Shown piece after piece: positions 1-8,622 of a DNA stretch of 64,000 nucleotides. Location of the stretch: the NCBI RefSeq assembly GCF_900182605.1, contig NZ_FXTB01000002.1:186001-250000 (forward strand), in the 5' to 3' direction. Under the pieces are notes generated by a model. That model saw only the letters and a list, made by a program, of their open reading frames with translations. It was not told where the DNA came from and searched no databases. Position 1 is the stretch's first letter, and the number at the start of each line of letters is the position of its first letter. The translations under genes were made by a program, and so were the position numbers. Origin of the DNA: Saccharicrinis carchari (GTDB taxonomy: Bacteria > Bacteroidota > Bacteroidia > Bacteroidales > Marinilabiliaceae).

Positions 1-7
1 TTAGCCT

Positions 8-298
8 TTATTGCCAAATAATATTCTCCGGTTTCCATTTATTTTTGGGTAGGTCTTCGCCGGTAGGATACCCTATGGGTATAACGTTCAAAGGTACGTG
101 GTTCCCGGGCAGATTTAGCCTTTCTATCACCGCTTTCGTTCTGTCATCATAAGGATATGAAGCAGTCCATACCGCACCTAATCCCATACTCTCAGCGGCA
201 ATAAGTATATTTTGGGTGGCTGCCGCACAGTCCTGCACCCAATAGCCTTTTTCTTTTAAATTACCGGCTTTTTCTATATCGCTACCCTTTATCTTCTC
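8..298 (-). pseudogene. Nitroreductase, C-terminal remnant
   Basis: The reading frame encodes the C-terminal half of a nitroreductase-fold flavoenzyme. It contains the family's QDCAAATQNILIAAESMGLG helix, followed by the GAVW and IPIGYP segments. Family members are usually 170-200 residues, but this frame closes at a stop at 299-301 only about 20 codons upstream of that helix, so the FMN-binding N-terminal half is missing. No ATG lies in the open stretch; the only candidate is a GTG at 238. The 5' end overlaps the last codons of the FMN reductase gene upstream in a different frame, which suggests a deletion fused the two genes. It is probably non-functional. Confidence 0.7.
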
Positions 299-854
299 TT
301 ATTCCTTTCAGGCCTTTTGTCCATCTTATTAATTCTTTGAACATAGCCTGTGCAGCTCTGTGCGAAGAATCCGTAACTTCTAATTCATTTTGCTCATTTA
401 TGTTCTGTTGAAAAAACGGAAAATTTACTGCTTCTGTTAAAGGCACTATTTTAAAGGTGGACAAGTCTGCTTTTAAACTGTTTGCAGCTCTGGTGCCCCC
501 GGAAATACCTCCATAGCTCACAATGCCTGCTGCCTTATAATTCCACTCTAAAAAGAGGTATTCCAATGCGTTTCGTAAGGGTGCCGGATAATTATAATCG
601 TACTCGCCCGTCACAAAAATAAAAGCATCAGCTTCCTCTATTTTGGCACTCCACTGTTTGGTATGTTCATGTTGGTACTTTTTTAATACCGGATGATTGG
701 GTTCGTCCATCATGGGCAAGTTAATCTCGCCAAGGTCTATAAGTTCAACGTTAAAGTTTTTATTTTGCTTTGCTAATTCAGTAATCCACCTGGCTACAAT
801 CGGGCCTTTACGACCAGGACGAACGGTAGAAGAAATAATTTTGAGCTTGTACAT
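282..854 (-). CDS. NADPH-dependent FMN reductase family protein
   Basis: This 190-residue flavodoxin-fold oxidoreductase probably transfers electrons from NAD(P)H to FMN or quinones in the cytoplasm. Residues 8-17 (SSTVRPGRKG) form the phosphate-binding loop. Residues 83-99 (GEYDYNYPAPLRNALEY) match the family's second flavin loop, and a GGISGG stretch follows. The start is an ATG at 854. The 3' end runs directly into a truncated nitroreductase, so both were probably once part of a small redox group. The physiological substrate cannot be read from the sequence. Confidence 0.88.
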   Translation of the reverse strand: MYKLKIISSTVRPGRKGPIVARWITELAKQNKNFNVELIDLGEINLPMMDEPNHPVLKKYQHEHTKQWSAKIEEADAFIFVTGEYDYNYPAPLRNALEYLFLEWNYKAAGIVSYGGISGGTRAANSLKADLSTFKIVPLTEAVNFPFFQQNINEQNELEVTDSSHRAAQAMFKELIRWTKGLKGIREDKG

Positions 855-902
855 TACATAAAATTTTTAAGATGAGTGATTATTTTGAAACGGAACTGTT
901 AT

Positions 903-1901
903 TTATGCCCGGATTGCTTCTGCGTTGCGGGGTATTCCGGAACAATTACGTTGCTTGTGTACTACTGTGGGGTAAATGAAAAAATACCACACAATAAAAC
1001 CTAAAGAGCCTAATATAATAAAAAGATTAATGGCCAGCGGAATGGTATTGTAAAAACGGGTAACAAAACTCTCCAGGAACCCGGCTACCAAAAATACAGG
1101 CACTAAACCCATCATAATTTTCATCCCCCTTCCTACTCCTATTTGCAGCGAAGTAATGCGTGGCAGGGTTTTAGGGAACATTAAGCTATTGCCCAGTATT
1201 ATACCGGCACCACCGGCAATTATAATGGCCGGGATCTCCAGTGCCCCATGAATGTAAATGGCGAGTGTGGAGACGGATAAAAGTTGTTTCTGATAAAAAA
1301 ATGCCTGAAAAGCACCAAGCATAATTCCATTTCGGACCAATACAAACCCTACACCGAGTGAGGTGAACATGCCAAAAACAAAAACGATAAAAGAAACCCG
1401 AATGTTATTAAATGTGATGGCAAAAAACATTTCCACTTCTCCCATATGGCCGTATATTCCCATCGGATCGCCCCTTTCAATATTATCCAGTGTGGTGTTA
1501 ACATAGCTGTCGCCCATTATCAAACGCACAAAACCATCATCGTTCAACGCCGAAACAGCACCGAGCAAACCGGCCATTAAAAAAATGACCAGGGAAATAA
1601 TGAAATTCTTACGGCTATGATACAGCTCTATGGGCAGTTCTGTAAGCCAAAAAGATTTAAAACGACTTGATTTTTCTTTTTTGTTTTTATAAATCTCGCG
1701 GTGTGCTTTTACCGTTAGCGCATTAAGATAAGCGATGATATGGGAATGGGGATAGAAGGTTCTGGCAAAGGCCAGATCGTCGGTCAGTTGAATGAATTGG
1801 TCGGCCAGGTTGTCCGGGTGCATCTTAGTAGTCCCCTTTAAATCTTTCTCGAAGCTTTCCCAGCGCATCTTGTTTCGCTTGATAAAAGTGATTTCTTTCA
1901 T
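903..1901 (-). CDS. SpoIIM-family (stage II sporulation protein M) membrane protein
   Basis: This 332-residue polytopic membrane protein has a soluble N-terminal segment of about 95 residues, then several hydrophobic helices (roughly 100-120, 170-205, 210-240, 265-285 and 290-315). The central pattern, with FNNIRVSFIVFVFG followed by IYIHGALEIPAIIIAG, is characteristic of the SpoIIM/DUF95 family. Its role outside sporulating bacteria is unknown. It is transcribed divergently from an RDD-family protein, a pairing often seen in Bacteroidota; the two may work in one membrane process, which is inference. The start is an ATG. Confidence 0.88.
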   Translation of the reverse strand: MKEITFIKRNKMRWESFEKDLKGTTKMHPDNLADQFIQLTDDLAFARTFYPHSHIIAYLNALTVKAHREIYKNKKEKSSRFKSFWLTELPIELYHSRKNFIISLVIFLMAGLLGAVSALNDDGFVRLIMGDSYVNTTLDNIERGDPMGIYGHMGEVEMFFAITFNNIRVSFIVFVFGMFTSLGVGFVLVRNGIMLGAFQAFFYQKQLLSVSTLAIYIHGALEIPAIIIAGGAGIILGNSLMFPKTLPRITSLQIGVGRGMKIMMGLVPVFLVAGFLESFVTRFYNTIPLAINLFIILGSLGFIVWYFFIYPTVVHKQRNCSGIPRNAEAIRA

Positions 1902-1976
1902 GGCTTGTTTTATGTGCGACCAAGGATTATTTAAAACATCTTAAAAATCAAATATAATCATTACATCTAAATTTGC

Positions 1977-1984
1977 TACATTTG
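1977..1984 (+). promoter_or_regulatory. Putative Bacteroidota -7 box for the RDD gene
   Basis: TACATTTG matches the Bacteroidota sigma-70 -7 consensus TAnnTTTG and lies 19 bases before the ATG at 2004. A second match, TAAATTTG, sits at 1968-1975. No clear -33 TTTG is visible, so the call is tentative. Confidence 0.35.
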
Positions 1985-2003
1985 AAAAATGTAAAACTTT
2001 TCT

Positions 2004-2726
2004 ATGGAATATGTACATATTTCCACTACCCAAAATATTGAGTTAGAATATAAGATTGCCGGTATTGGCGACCGTATTCTGGCATTTGCTTTTGATATGC
2101 TTGTGCTGAGTTCGTGGTATATTTTATGGGCTGTGTTGCTGGTGCGCCCCGGTGGTTTTGCACCCTGGCATGTTATTTTTATATTGCCCGCCACTTTTTA
2201 CACTTTGCTCACCGAATTTTTTTTAGATGGGCAAACCTTTGGTAAGATGCTGTTAAAAATAAAAGTAGCCCCTCTCGACGGAGCGGAACTAACGCTGGGC
2301 AAAAGTCTTACTCGATGGTTGTTGCGCATTATAGACATATGGATTATGTGGGGTACGGTAGCCGTAATCGCAATTTTGGTAAGCAACAAGGCGCAGCGTC
2401 TGGGCGATATGCTAAGCAATACCACCGTGGTAAAAGCAACTCGCCCCATATTATTGGAACAAACAAGTTATGTAGAAGTCCCGCCGGATTACATCCCTGT
2501 GTACCCGCAATCGTATATGCTCTCGGATGAGGATGCCGCTACCATTAAAGAAGTGCTGCGATTTGTGGAGGGCCAAAACGATAGTGGAGGCCTAATTGAA
2601 TATCATCCCCTGCACTTAAAAACGCAGAATGCCTTAAAGCAAAAACTTGGTATCACCCGGATTAACGGATCGGCCAAAACTTTTTTAGAAGACTTATTGA
2701 GAGATTTTAATTACTTGCATAAATAA
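2004..2726 (+). CDS. RDD family membrane protein
   Basis: This 240-residue protein has an N-terminal RDD domain of about 140 residues with hydrophobic helices. The conserved Arg and Asp appear in IGDRILAFAFDMLVL, and a GKMLLKIKV segment follows. The C-terminal 100 residues are soluble and include a helical segment. RDD proteins are poorly characterised; some are proposed to transport ions. The gene is divergent from the SpoIIM-family gene, and its stop codon overlaps the next gene's start by one base, so it is translationally coupled to the DUF4369 lipoprotein. Confidence 0.88.
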   Translation: MEYVHISTTQNIELEYKIAGIGDRILAFAFDMLVLSSWYILWAVLLVRPGGFAPWHVIFILPATFYTLLTEFFLDGQTFGKMLLKIKVAPLDGAELTLGKSLTRWLLRIIDIWIMWGTVAVIAILVSNKAQRLGDMLSNTTVVKATRPILLEQTSYVEVPPDYIPVYPQSYMLSDEDAATIKEVLRFVEGQNDSGGLIEYHPLHLKTQNALKQKLGITRINGSAKTFLEDLLRDFNYLHK

Positions 2727-3451
2727 TGAAAAAAATAAAGCACATACTAATTGGGGCACTCATTATTTTAATGGGTTCGTGCACGCAGGAACAAGAGCAA
2801 CAGATACCGCTAATAGAAGGTTTGATTAGTAATTTCCGTCAAACGAATGTTTTTTTATACAGCGATGAAGCTCCTGCTGTAGCTCTCGACACCATCGAAG
2901 TGGATATTCAGGGTTTTTTTTCGGTGCCACAGCGAAGCATTCAGGGGGCCGGGTTTTATTTTCTCACTTTAAATGATTCGGACCGGGTCAATTTATTTCT
3001 AAAGCCCGACGATTACATTAATTTACAGATTGATGCCAATAACGTTTCCGCATCGTGCCGCAGCAATAACTCAAAATTTATGATGGCTCTCTGGGCACTC
3101 GAAAGAAATAACGCCGAATTTAAAGCTGCCATGGAAAAACTAAGCCACGAATTTGACGCTATGTCCGGAAAGCCATACAACAAGCGTTTGTACGAGAAAA
3201 TGTACAGCCTAAAGGACAGCCTTTGTACTTTTTATAAAAATAAAAGCATCGCAATTGCAAAAGAAGTGAACTCACCGGTCATCGACTTTTTTATGCTCAA
3301 TCAAAAAGCAGGGAACATTGCCCAGTTTTCGTTGCAGTCAGATAGCACACTTTTTTTAAATAATGCAGAGCAGTTAAGTGACAATCCACAACTAAAAAAG
3401 TTGTTTCAACAATACGATAATGATATAACTAAGGCCTATTCCGAAAAATAA
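2726..3451 (+). CDS. DUF4369-like lipoprotein without a thioredoxin domain
   Basis: This 241-residue protein has a short signal peptide ending in a lipobox (LMGSC, Cys about residue 19), so it is probably a lipid-anchored envelope protein. The body resembles the N-terminal DUF4369 half of Bacteroidota TlpA-like proteins, with a beta-rich segment (residues 25-105) and a helical stretch. It stops before any thioredoxin fold. The next gene is a longer relative that keeps the thioredoxin fold. The start overlaps the RDD stop by one base. The function is unknown. Confidence 0.7.
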   Translation: MKKIKHILIGALIILMGSCTQEQEQQIPLIEGLISNFRQTNVFLYSDEAPAVALDTIEVDIQGFFSVPQRSIQGAGFYFLTLNDSDRVNLFLKPDDYINLQIDANNVSASCRSNNSKFMMALWALERNNAEFKAAMEKLSHEFDAMSGKPYNKRLYEKMYSLKDSLCTFYKNKSIAIAKEVNSPVIDFFMLNQKAGNIAQFSLQSDSTLFLNNAEQLSDNPQLKKLFQQYDNDITKAYSEK

Positions 3452-3454
3452 AAT

Positions 3455-3462
3455 TATCTTTG
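3455..3462 (+). promoter_or_regulatory. Putative Bacteroidota -7 box
   Basis: TATCTTTG is an exact TAnnTTTG match immediately after the upstream stop codon and about 45 bases before the ATG at 3508. It suggests the thioredoxin-like lipoprotein gene has its own promoter. The -33 element is not obvious. Confidence 0.4.
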
Positions 3463-3507
3463 AGGCCAAAAATTAAGGCAAAGTAAACGTATAATAGCAA
3501 ACAACAA

Positions 3508-4683
3508 ATGAATATATTAAGGACTGTACTTTTTGCGGCAATCCTATTTGCAATGGGAAGCTGTGGTAATAAAAACCAGTTAAAAGTTAGTGGCAAAATT
3601 TTATCAGCTGAAGGAAAAACACTTTATCTTCAACATCTTAATTTAGATGGAGTTACTCCGCTGGATTCGGCTATACTCGGAAAAAAGGGTACTTTCAAAT
3701 TTTCAGTTCCCCGATTGAAACATCCTACTTTTATGTTGCTGAAATTATCGGAAAATAACCTGATAACCCTATTGGCCGACTCGACCGAAAAAATTGAGGT
3801 GTTGGCCGATGCAAAAAACCTTGAAACCAGTTACACGGTATCCGGTTCTATGGGCTCCTCCTATGTAAAAACACTAAACAGTAAGCTTCAATCTACCAAA
3901 AACGATATAGACAGCCTGATTACCAAGTACAATGCACTGCCGCAATCCGAAAGTGAAGATGGCGATAAGTTACGCCAATCACTGCAGGAAACGGTAAATA
4001 AACAAAAGGATTTTATTTACGATTTTGTGATGAACAATCCACGTTCTTTTGCCAGTTACTATGCTATTTTTCAGCGTTTCGACGATGGTACACTCATTCT
4101 CGACCCTAACAATAAAAAGGACTTGAATATGTATGCCACGGTAGCAACCAGCTTAAATTTAATTTATCCCGAAGCGGAGCGTGTGGAGCAACTTAAAAAC
4201 TTTGTGCTTAGTGTTAAAAGAGAGCAGCGATCACAACTTTTGTCGGATAAAATGTTGTCCGAAGCCAAAGGGGTGAGCTCCATTCCCGAAATTGAAGAGG
4301 AAAACCTGCAAGGTGAAAAAGTAAAACTCTCATCGCTTAAGGGTAAATTGGTGCTGCTTTCGTTTTGGGCGTCGTGGGATGCTAAATCGGTGCAAGAGAA
4401 TAAACGCCTCCTAAGCATCTATAAAAAGTACAATTCAAAAGGTTTCGAGATATATCAGGTATCGCTGGATAAAAGCAAGCTGCTATGGGAAGATGCCATT
4501 AAAAAGGACCAACTTCCTTGGATTAATGTGAGCGACCTGCAATACACTAACTCTTATCCTGCACGCTTATATAATGTGCAACAACTGCCTGGCAATTATC
4601 TTATTAGCCGCGAGGGTGAAATTATAGGAAAAAATTTATTCGGCAGGGTGCTGGATGAAAAATTGAACGACCTGCTCAACTAA
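3508..4683 (+). CDS. TlpA-like lipoprotein (DUF4369 + thioredoxin fold) lacking the CXXC
   Basis: This 391-residue protein has a signal peptide with lipobox (MGSC, Cys19), a DUF4369 domain (about residues 25-120), a helical linker and a C-terminal AhpC/TSA-thioredoxin-like domain (about 258-391). In the active-site loop WASWDAKS (287-294), the positions that hold the two redox cysteines in TlpA/ResA proteins are Asp291 and Ser294. Disulfide exchange by the usual mechanism is therefore not possible, and a binding or scaffold role is more likely. The gene follows a shorter DUF4369 relative and ends just before lpxH. Confidence 0.82.
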   Translation: MNILRTVLFAAILFAMGSCGNKNQLKVSGKILSAEGKTLYLQHLNLDGVTPLDSAILGKKGTFKFSVPRLKHPTFMLLKLSENNLITLLADSTEKIEVLADAKNLETSYTVSGSMGSSYVKTLNSKLQSTKNDIDSLITKYNALPQSESEDGDKLRQSLQETVNKQKDFIYDFVMNNPRSFASYYAIFQRFDDGTLILDPNNKKDLNMYATVATSLNLIYPEAERVEQLKNFVLSVKREQRSQLLSDKMLSEAKGVSSIPEIEEENLQGEKVKLSSLKGKLVLLSFWASWDAKSVQENKRLLSIYKKYNSKGFEIYQVSLDKSKLLWEDAIKKDQLPWINVSDLQYTNSYPARLYNVQQLPGNYLISREGEIIGKNLFGRVLDEKLNDLLN

Positions 4684-4688
4684 TAGCT

Positions 4689-5468
4689 TTGTGTGGTGTT
4701 TTAGATAAAAAAAGTTTGGAAAAAGGGAAGAAGATTTATTTTGCCTCGGACGTGCATCTCGGAGCGCCATCAATTAAAGATGGAAGAAAACACGAAAAGA
4801 TATTTGTTGATTGGCTGGACTCCATTAAAACCGATGTAGCCGAATTATACTTGTTGGGAGATATCTTTGATTTTTGGTTTGAATATAAACATGTAGTTCC
4901 ACGCGGATACAGCCGATTTTTGGGTAAAATTTGTGAGTTTACAGACAGTGGTATTCCCGTTCATTTTTTTACCGGTAACCACGATGTATGGGTGTTTGAT
5001 TATCTGCCAAAAGAAACGGGTATGATAGTGCATCACCAACCCTTAAAAACAAAACTCAATGGCAAACGATTTTATTTGGCACATGGCGACGGTTTAGGAC
5101 CCTATGATAAGAACTATAACTTTTTAAAGAAAATATTTACCAATAAAATATTGCAATGGATGTTTGCTCGCCTGCACCCAAATTTTGGAGTTGGTTTTGC
5201 GCGTAAATGGTCTAAACAAAGCAGGCTGAAAAACGAAAATTCAGATGAAGCAAAATTTTTAGGCGAAGAAAAAGAATGGCTAATGCTTCATGCCAGAGAT
5301 ATACTGGAAAAGGAGCATTTCGATTATTTTGTTTTTGGGCACCGACACATAGCACTTAATACGAAATTTAAAGAAAACAGCCATTTTATATATTTGGGCG
5401 ATTGGGTAAACCATCGTTCGTACGGAGTATGGGATGGCAAAAAATTTGAATTAAAATTTTTAAGCTAA
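4689..5468 (+). CDS. lpxH: UDP-2,3-diacylglucosamine diphosphatase (LpxH-like)
   Basis: This calcineurin-like metallophosphoesterase of about 259 residues is expected to hydrolyse UDP-2,3-diacylglucosamine to lipid X in lipid A synthesis at the inner membrane. The metal motifs appear in order: SDVHLG, GDIFDFW, GNHDVW, HGDGLGPYD and FGHRH. No in-frame ATG is near the start. The frame can open at TTG 4689 or TTG 4716, and the conserved KIYFASDVHLG begins shortly after, so the exact start is unresolved. It lies six bases downstream of the TlpA-like gene, so it is probably co-transcribed. Confidence 0.85.
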   Translation: MCGVLDKKSLEKGKKIYFASDVHLGAPSIKDGRKHEKIFVDWLDSIKTDVAELYLLGDIFDFWFEYKHVVPRGYSRFLGKICEFTDSGIPVHFFTGNHDVWVFDYLPKETGMIVHHQPLKTKLNGKRFYLAHGDGLGPYDKNYNFLKKIFTNKILQWMFARLHPNFGVGFARKWSKQSRLKNENSDEAKFLGEEKEWLMLHARDILEKEHFDYFVFGHRHIALNTKFKENSHFIYLGDWVNHRSYGVWDGKKFELKFLS

Positions 5469-5524
5469 GCATTCCATCGGTGTGTGTTTAGTATTGATTT
5501 AATGAGAAAAAACCAGAAAAGAAG

Positions 5525-6601
5525 ATGAAGATTTATGCGGTTGCTACTGGTACAGGGTCGTATATACCACCCGTGGTAATAAAAAACATTGATTTTGCAA
5601 ACAGGCAGTTTTTAAATGATGACGGTACCCCTATAGAAACACCCGGAGAAGAAATTGTCAGTAAATTTGAGCAAATTACAGATATCACGGAAAGAAGATT
5701 TGCCGAAGATAAATACGTAACTTCCGACATAGCTACTTTTGCTGCCGAAAATGCACTCGATGCCGCTAACTTCGACAGAGAAAAGCTGGATTATATTATA
5801 GTTGCTCATAACCTGGGCGACATCAAACATGGTAGTCATTTTCCGGATACACTACCTACCCTGGCCTCCCGGGTAAAGCAAAAACTTAAAATCAAAAACC
5901 CCAAAACGGTTGCTTACGATATTACTTTTGGTTGCCCCGGGTGGACACAAGCCATGGTACAGGCCAAATATTATATTGAGTCCGGTGATGCTAAAAGTGC
6001 TCTGGTTATTGGAGCCGACACGCTTAGCCGTATGATGGACGAACACGACAGGGATGCGATGTTATTTGCAGATGGAGCCGGTGCTGCATTACTACAGGCG
6101 GTAGAGAGTGATACCCCCGTGGGTATTTTAAAACATGCGGCACGTACCGATACTGAAGATCATATGGACCTGCTTCAAATGGGGAATTCATACAATAGCA
6201 CCCTTAAGGACGACCACATGTACCTTAAAATGCATGGCCGAAGGTTGTACAACTACGCCCTCACGTACGTGCCCATGGTAGCCAAAGAGTGTTTGGACGC
6301 CAATAACCTGAGTCTTGGTGATGTTAGTAAAGTGCTTATCCATCAGGCCAATGCCAAAATGGACGAAGGTATACTAAAGCGCTTGTATCGCTTGTATAAC
6401 CAAAAAGAGGTAGATTATGATATAATGCCCATGACCATTAAAACTTTAGGCAACAGCTCCGTGGCCACGGTGCCCACCTTATTCGATCTGATTGTACGTG
6501 GTAAATTAAAAGGACAAAGCCTGCAAAGTGGTGACTACGTAATGATGACCTCCGTGGGGGCGGGCATGAACATTAACGCCTATATGTATAAGATGCCCTA
6601 A
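5525..6601 (+). CDS. 3-oxoacyl-ACP synthase III family protein (FabH-like)
   Basis: This 358-residue thiolase-fold ketosynthase carries the full catalytic triad: Cys137 in FGCPGW, His273 in LIHQANAK and Asn310 in LGNSSVATVP. FabH enzymes condense an acyl-CoA with malonyl-ACP to start fatty acid synthesis. This one is longer than typical FabH (about 320-330 residues) and has an insertion near residues 20-45, so a specialised acyl primer is possible. It stands alone, without other fab genes. The ATG follows a purine-rich stretch that can act as ribosome binding site. Confidence 0.88.
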   Translation: MKIYAVATGTGSYIPPVVIKNIDFANRQFLNDDGTPIETPGEEIVSKFEQITDITERRFAEDKYVTSDIATFAAENALDAANFDREKLDYIIVAHNLGDIKHGSHFPDTLPTLASRVKQKLKIKNPKTVAYDITFGCPGWTQAMVQAKYYIESGDAKSALVIGADTLSRMMDEHDRDAMLFADGAGAALLQAVESDTPVGILKHAARTDTEDHMDLLQMGNSYNSTLKDDHMYLKMHGRRLYNYALTYVPMVAKECLDANNLSLGDVSKVLIHQANAKMDEGILKRLYRLYNQKEVDYDIMPMTIKTLGNSSVATVPTLFDLIVRGKLKGQSLQSGDYVMMTSVGAGMNINAYMYKMP

Positions 6602-6877
6602 TGCGGAATTATGAGCCTGTAAAGTTACAAATTACAACTAAATAGGAAATTGCATAGCAGAGCAGAGCTTGCGTTATGTTTTTCCGGTATAAAGCCTTGT
6701 ATTGGCCATTTTTAAAAGAGCCACACACTAATATCGTATTTTTATGAGGGGCATTAGCGGGTGCTTATTATACTTGCTCTTCAGGTAATTAAGGCTTAAT
6801 TTAGCGCTCTAGCATCTGCTGCGTTTCACTAATATTTTTTTACATTTACAACATGTTTCTCTAACTCGGTCGGCAGC

Positions 6878-8344
6878 ATGTTAAAACCCCCCAAAATATT
6901 TTTATACTATCTTATTGTTTTAATGATGTTTGGGGTGCTCAGTTATTTTATACCTGCGGATGGTGTAAAGTTAGGATCCTCGGAATATAAACTACGATGG
7001 CTTTCTCTGAGTAAAATATTCACACATGAAGAAATGCCCTTGCCTGTTCCGGCGTCGGATACAGCAATGCTAACAATCAATGAATTGGATGACTCCGGGG
7101 CCAATATACTTCAACCATTTGATTCAATTACCACCGACACCCTCACCACCATAAGCCAATTAATTGTGGATACAATTGTCCGGGATAGTGTGGCTCCCGA
7201 ATTACGTCTGATATATCCGCAGGCATTTAAACAGTTATTACAGGCCTTTTACCGTAAAATTGAAACGGCCGACGATTCCGGAAAAGTGATACGCATTTTG
7301 CACATGGGCGATTCGCAAATAGAGGGCGACCGCATATCGCGTTATTTGCGTCAGAGTTTCCAAACGAATTTTAAAGGCTCAGGACCGGGGCTTGTTCCGT
7401 TGTACGATCCGCTTAAACAGTTCCCATCTGTATGGATACGTAACGATGGTTTATGGAGCGAGCATGTGGTGTACAAGTACCCAAGAATGATAAAGGACAA
7501 TCAATACGGCATTATGGGCAAGGTTTCTCTTATCGACTCGGTGGGGGAGTCATCGGTACACGTTACACGTTCGTCCATGGCACAACCGGGTGCATCCCAT
7601 TATTACAAGTCGAGGTTATTCTTAAAAAATATTGTCCACCCGTTCACCATCAAGGCCTATTGGGGCAATGAACTGATTAGCTCCGATTCGCTAAAGACAG
7701 ACGAAAATATCACGGAGATTAACTGGACTTTTCAAAGTGCACCAAAAAAATTTTCCCTCTTTTTTGAGTCGGAGATTAGTCCATTGTTTTTGGGCATGAG
7801 TTTAGACAGCCTGACTGGCATTGCGGTGGACAATATAGCCATGCGCGGCCAATCATCACCCCGGCTGGATAAAACGGATACACTTTTATATAAGCAAATG
7901 GCCGGGCATATGAATATTGGTATGGTAATATTGCAATACGGTACCAATATGGTTCCTACTGTAACTGAAAATTATACTTTTTACCGTCTCACTTTCTACC
8001 GACAACTGCAAATTCTTAAACAGACTATGCCTGGAGTGCCCGTTGTGGTGGTTGGCGTGGGCGATGTGGGCAAGCTTACTGATGGTCGTGCAGAGGCTTA
8101 CACTCATATTTATAAAATTAAAGAGGCGCAAAAAGCAGCAGCAGTAAAAGCGGGTTTTGCTTTTTTTGATTTATTCGAAGCCATGGGCGGACAGGGTTCC
8201 ATGATTGAATGGGTTAATGGAAATCCCAGACTGGCCATGAGTGACTATACGCATTTTAATAAACCCGGTGGCAAAAAAGTGGCCGATTGGTTATATAGCG
8301 CCATTATGAATGAGTATGAAAGGGGTGGGGGAGCGCAGCCATAA
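6878..8344 (+). CDS. SGNH/GDSL-like hydrolase, membrane-anchored
   Basis: This 488-residue protein has one N-terminal membrane helix (residues 8-25), a linker, and an SGNH hydrolase domain from about residue 135. Block I is LHMGDSQIEGD, with the nucleophile Ser146. An oxyanion-type YGTNM follows, and the C-terminal SDYTHFNKPG carries the catalytic Asp-x-x-His. Such proteins act on O-acyl groups of extracytoplasmic polysaccharides or peptidoglycan. An MBOAT acyltransferase is encoded 278 bases downstream, so the two probably form an O-acetylation pair like PatA/PatB or AlgI/AlgX; this is inference from context. Confidence 0.85.
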   Translation: MLKPPKIFLYYLIVLMMFGVLSYFIPADGVKLGSSEYKLRWLSLSKIFTHEEMPLPVPASDTAMLTINELDDSGANILQPFDSITTDTLTTISQLIVDTIVRDSVAPELRLIYPQAFKQLLQAFYRKIETADDSGKVIRILHMGDSQIEGDRISRYLRQSFQTNFKGSGPGLVPLYDPLKQFPSVWIRNDGLWSEHVVYKYPRMIKDNQYGIMGKVSLIDSVGESSVHVTRSSMAQPGASHYYKSRLFLKNIVHPFTIKAYWGNELISSDSLKTDENITEINWTFQSAPKKFSLFFESEISPLFLGMSLDSLTGIAVDNIAMRGQSSPRLDKTDTLLYKQMAGHMNIGMVILQYGTNMVPTVTENYTFYRLTFYRQLQILKQTMPGVPVVVVGVGDVGKLTDGRAEAYTHIYKIKEAQKAAAVKAGFAFFDLFEAMGGQGSMIEWVNGNPRLAMSDYTHFNKPGGKKVADWLYSAIMNEYERGGGAQP

Positions 8345-8622
8345 CAGTGAAATGAGGCATAATAACAGTACTGAATCGTTACTTAAAGATCCGGTTGTTT
8401 TACGAATGGTCAAGATTAAATGTATTTTTACCTTTCTGCGCTGCCCTTCTTATATAGCGCCCGGTATTATAGCAGGATTAGCCTAAGGTATTTGCGATTT
8501 AAAACATTAAATATTACCTGTTTATTATTTGGGTATTTCTTTTCCGTATCTCCACAAATAGAATCGTTAGTTTTAAAAGATATTATTTTATTTTTATCTT
8601 CAAATCTATTTAATCGCTGCTA

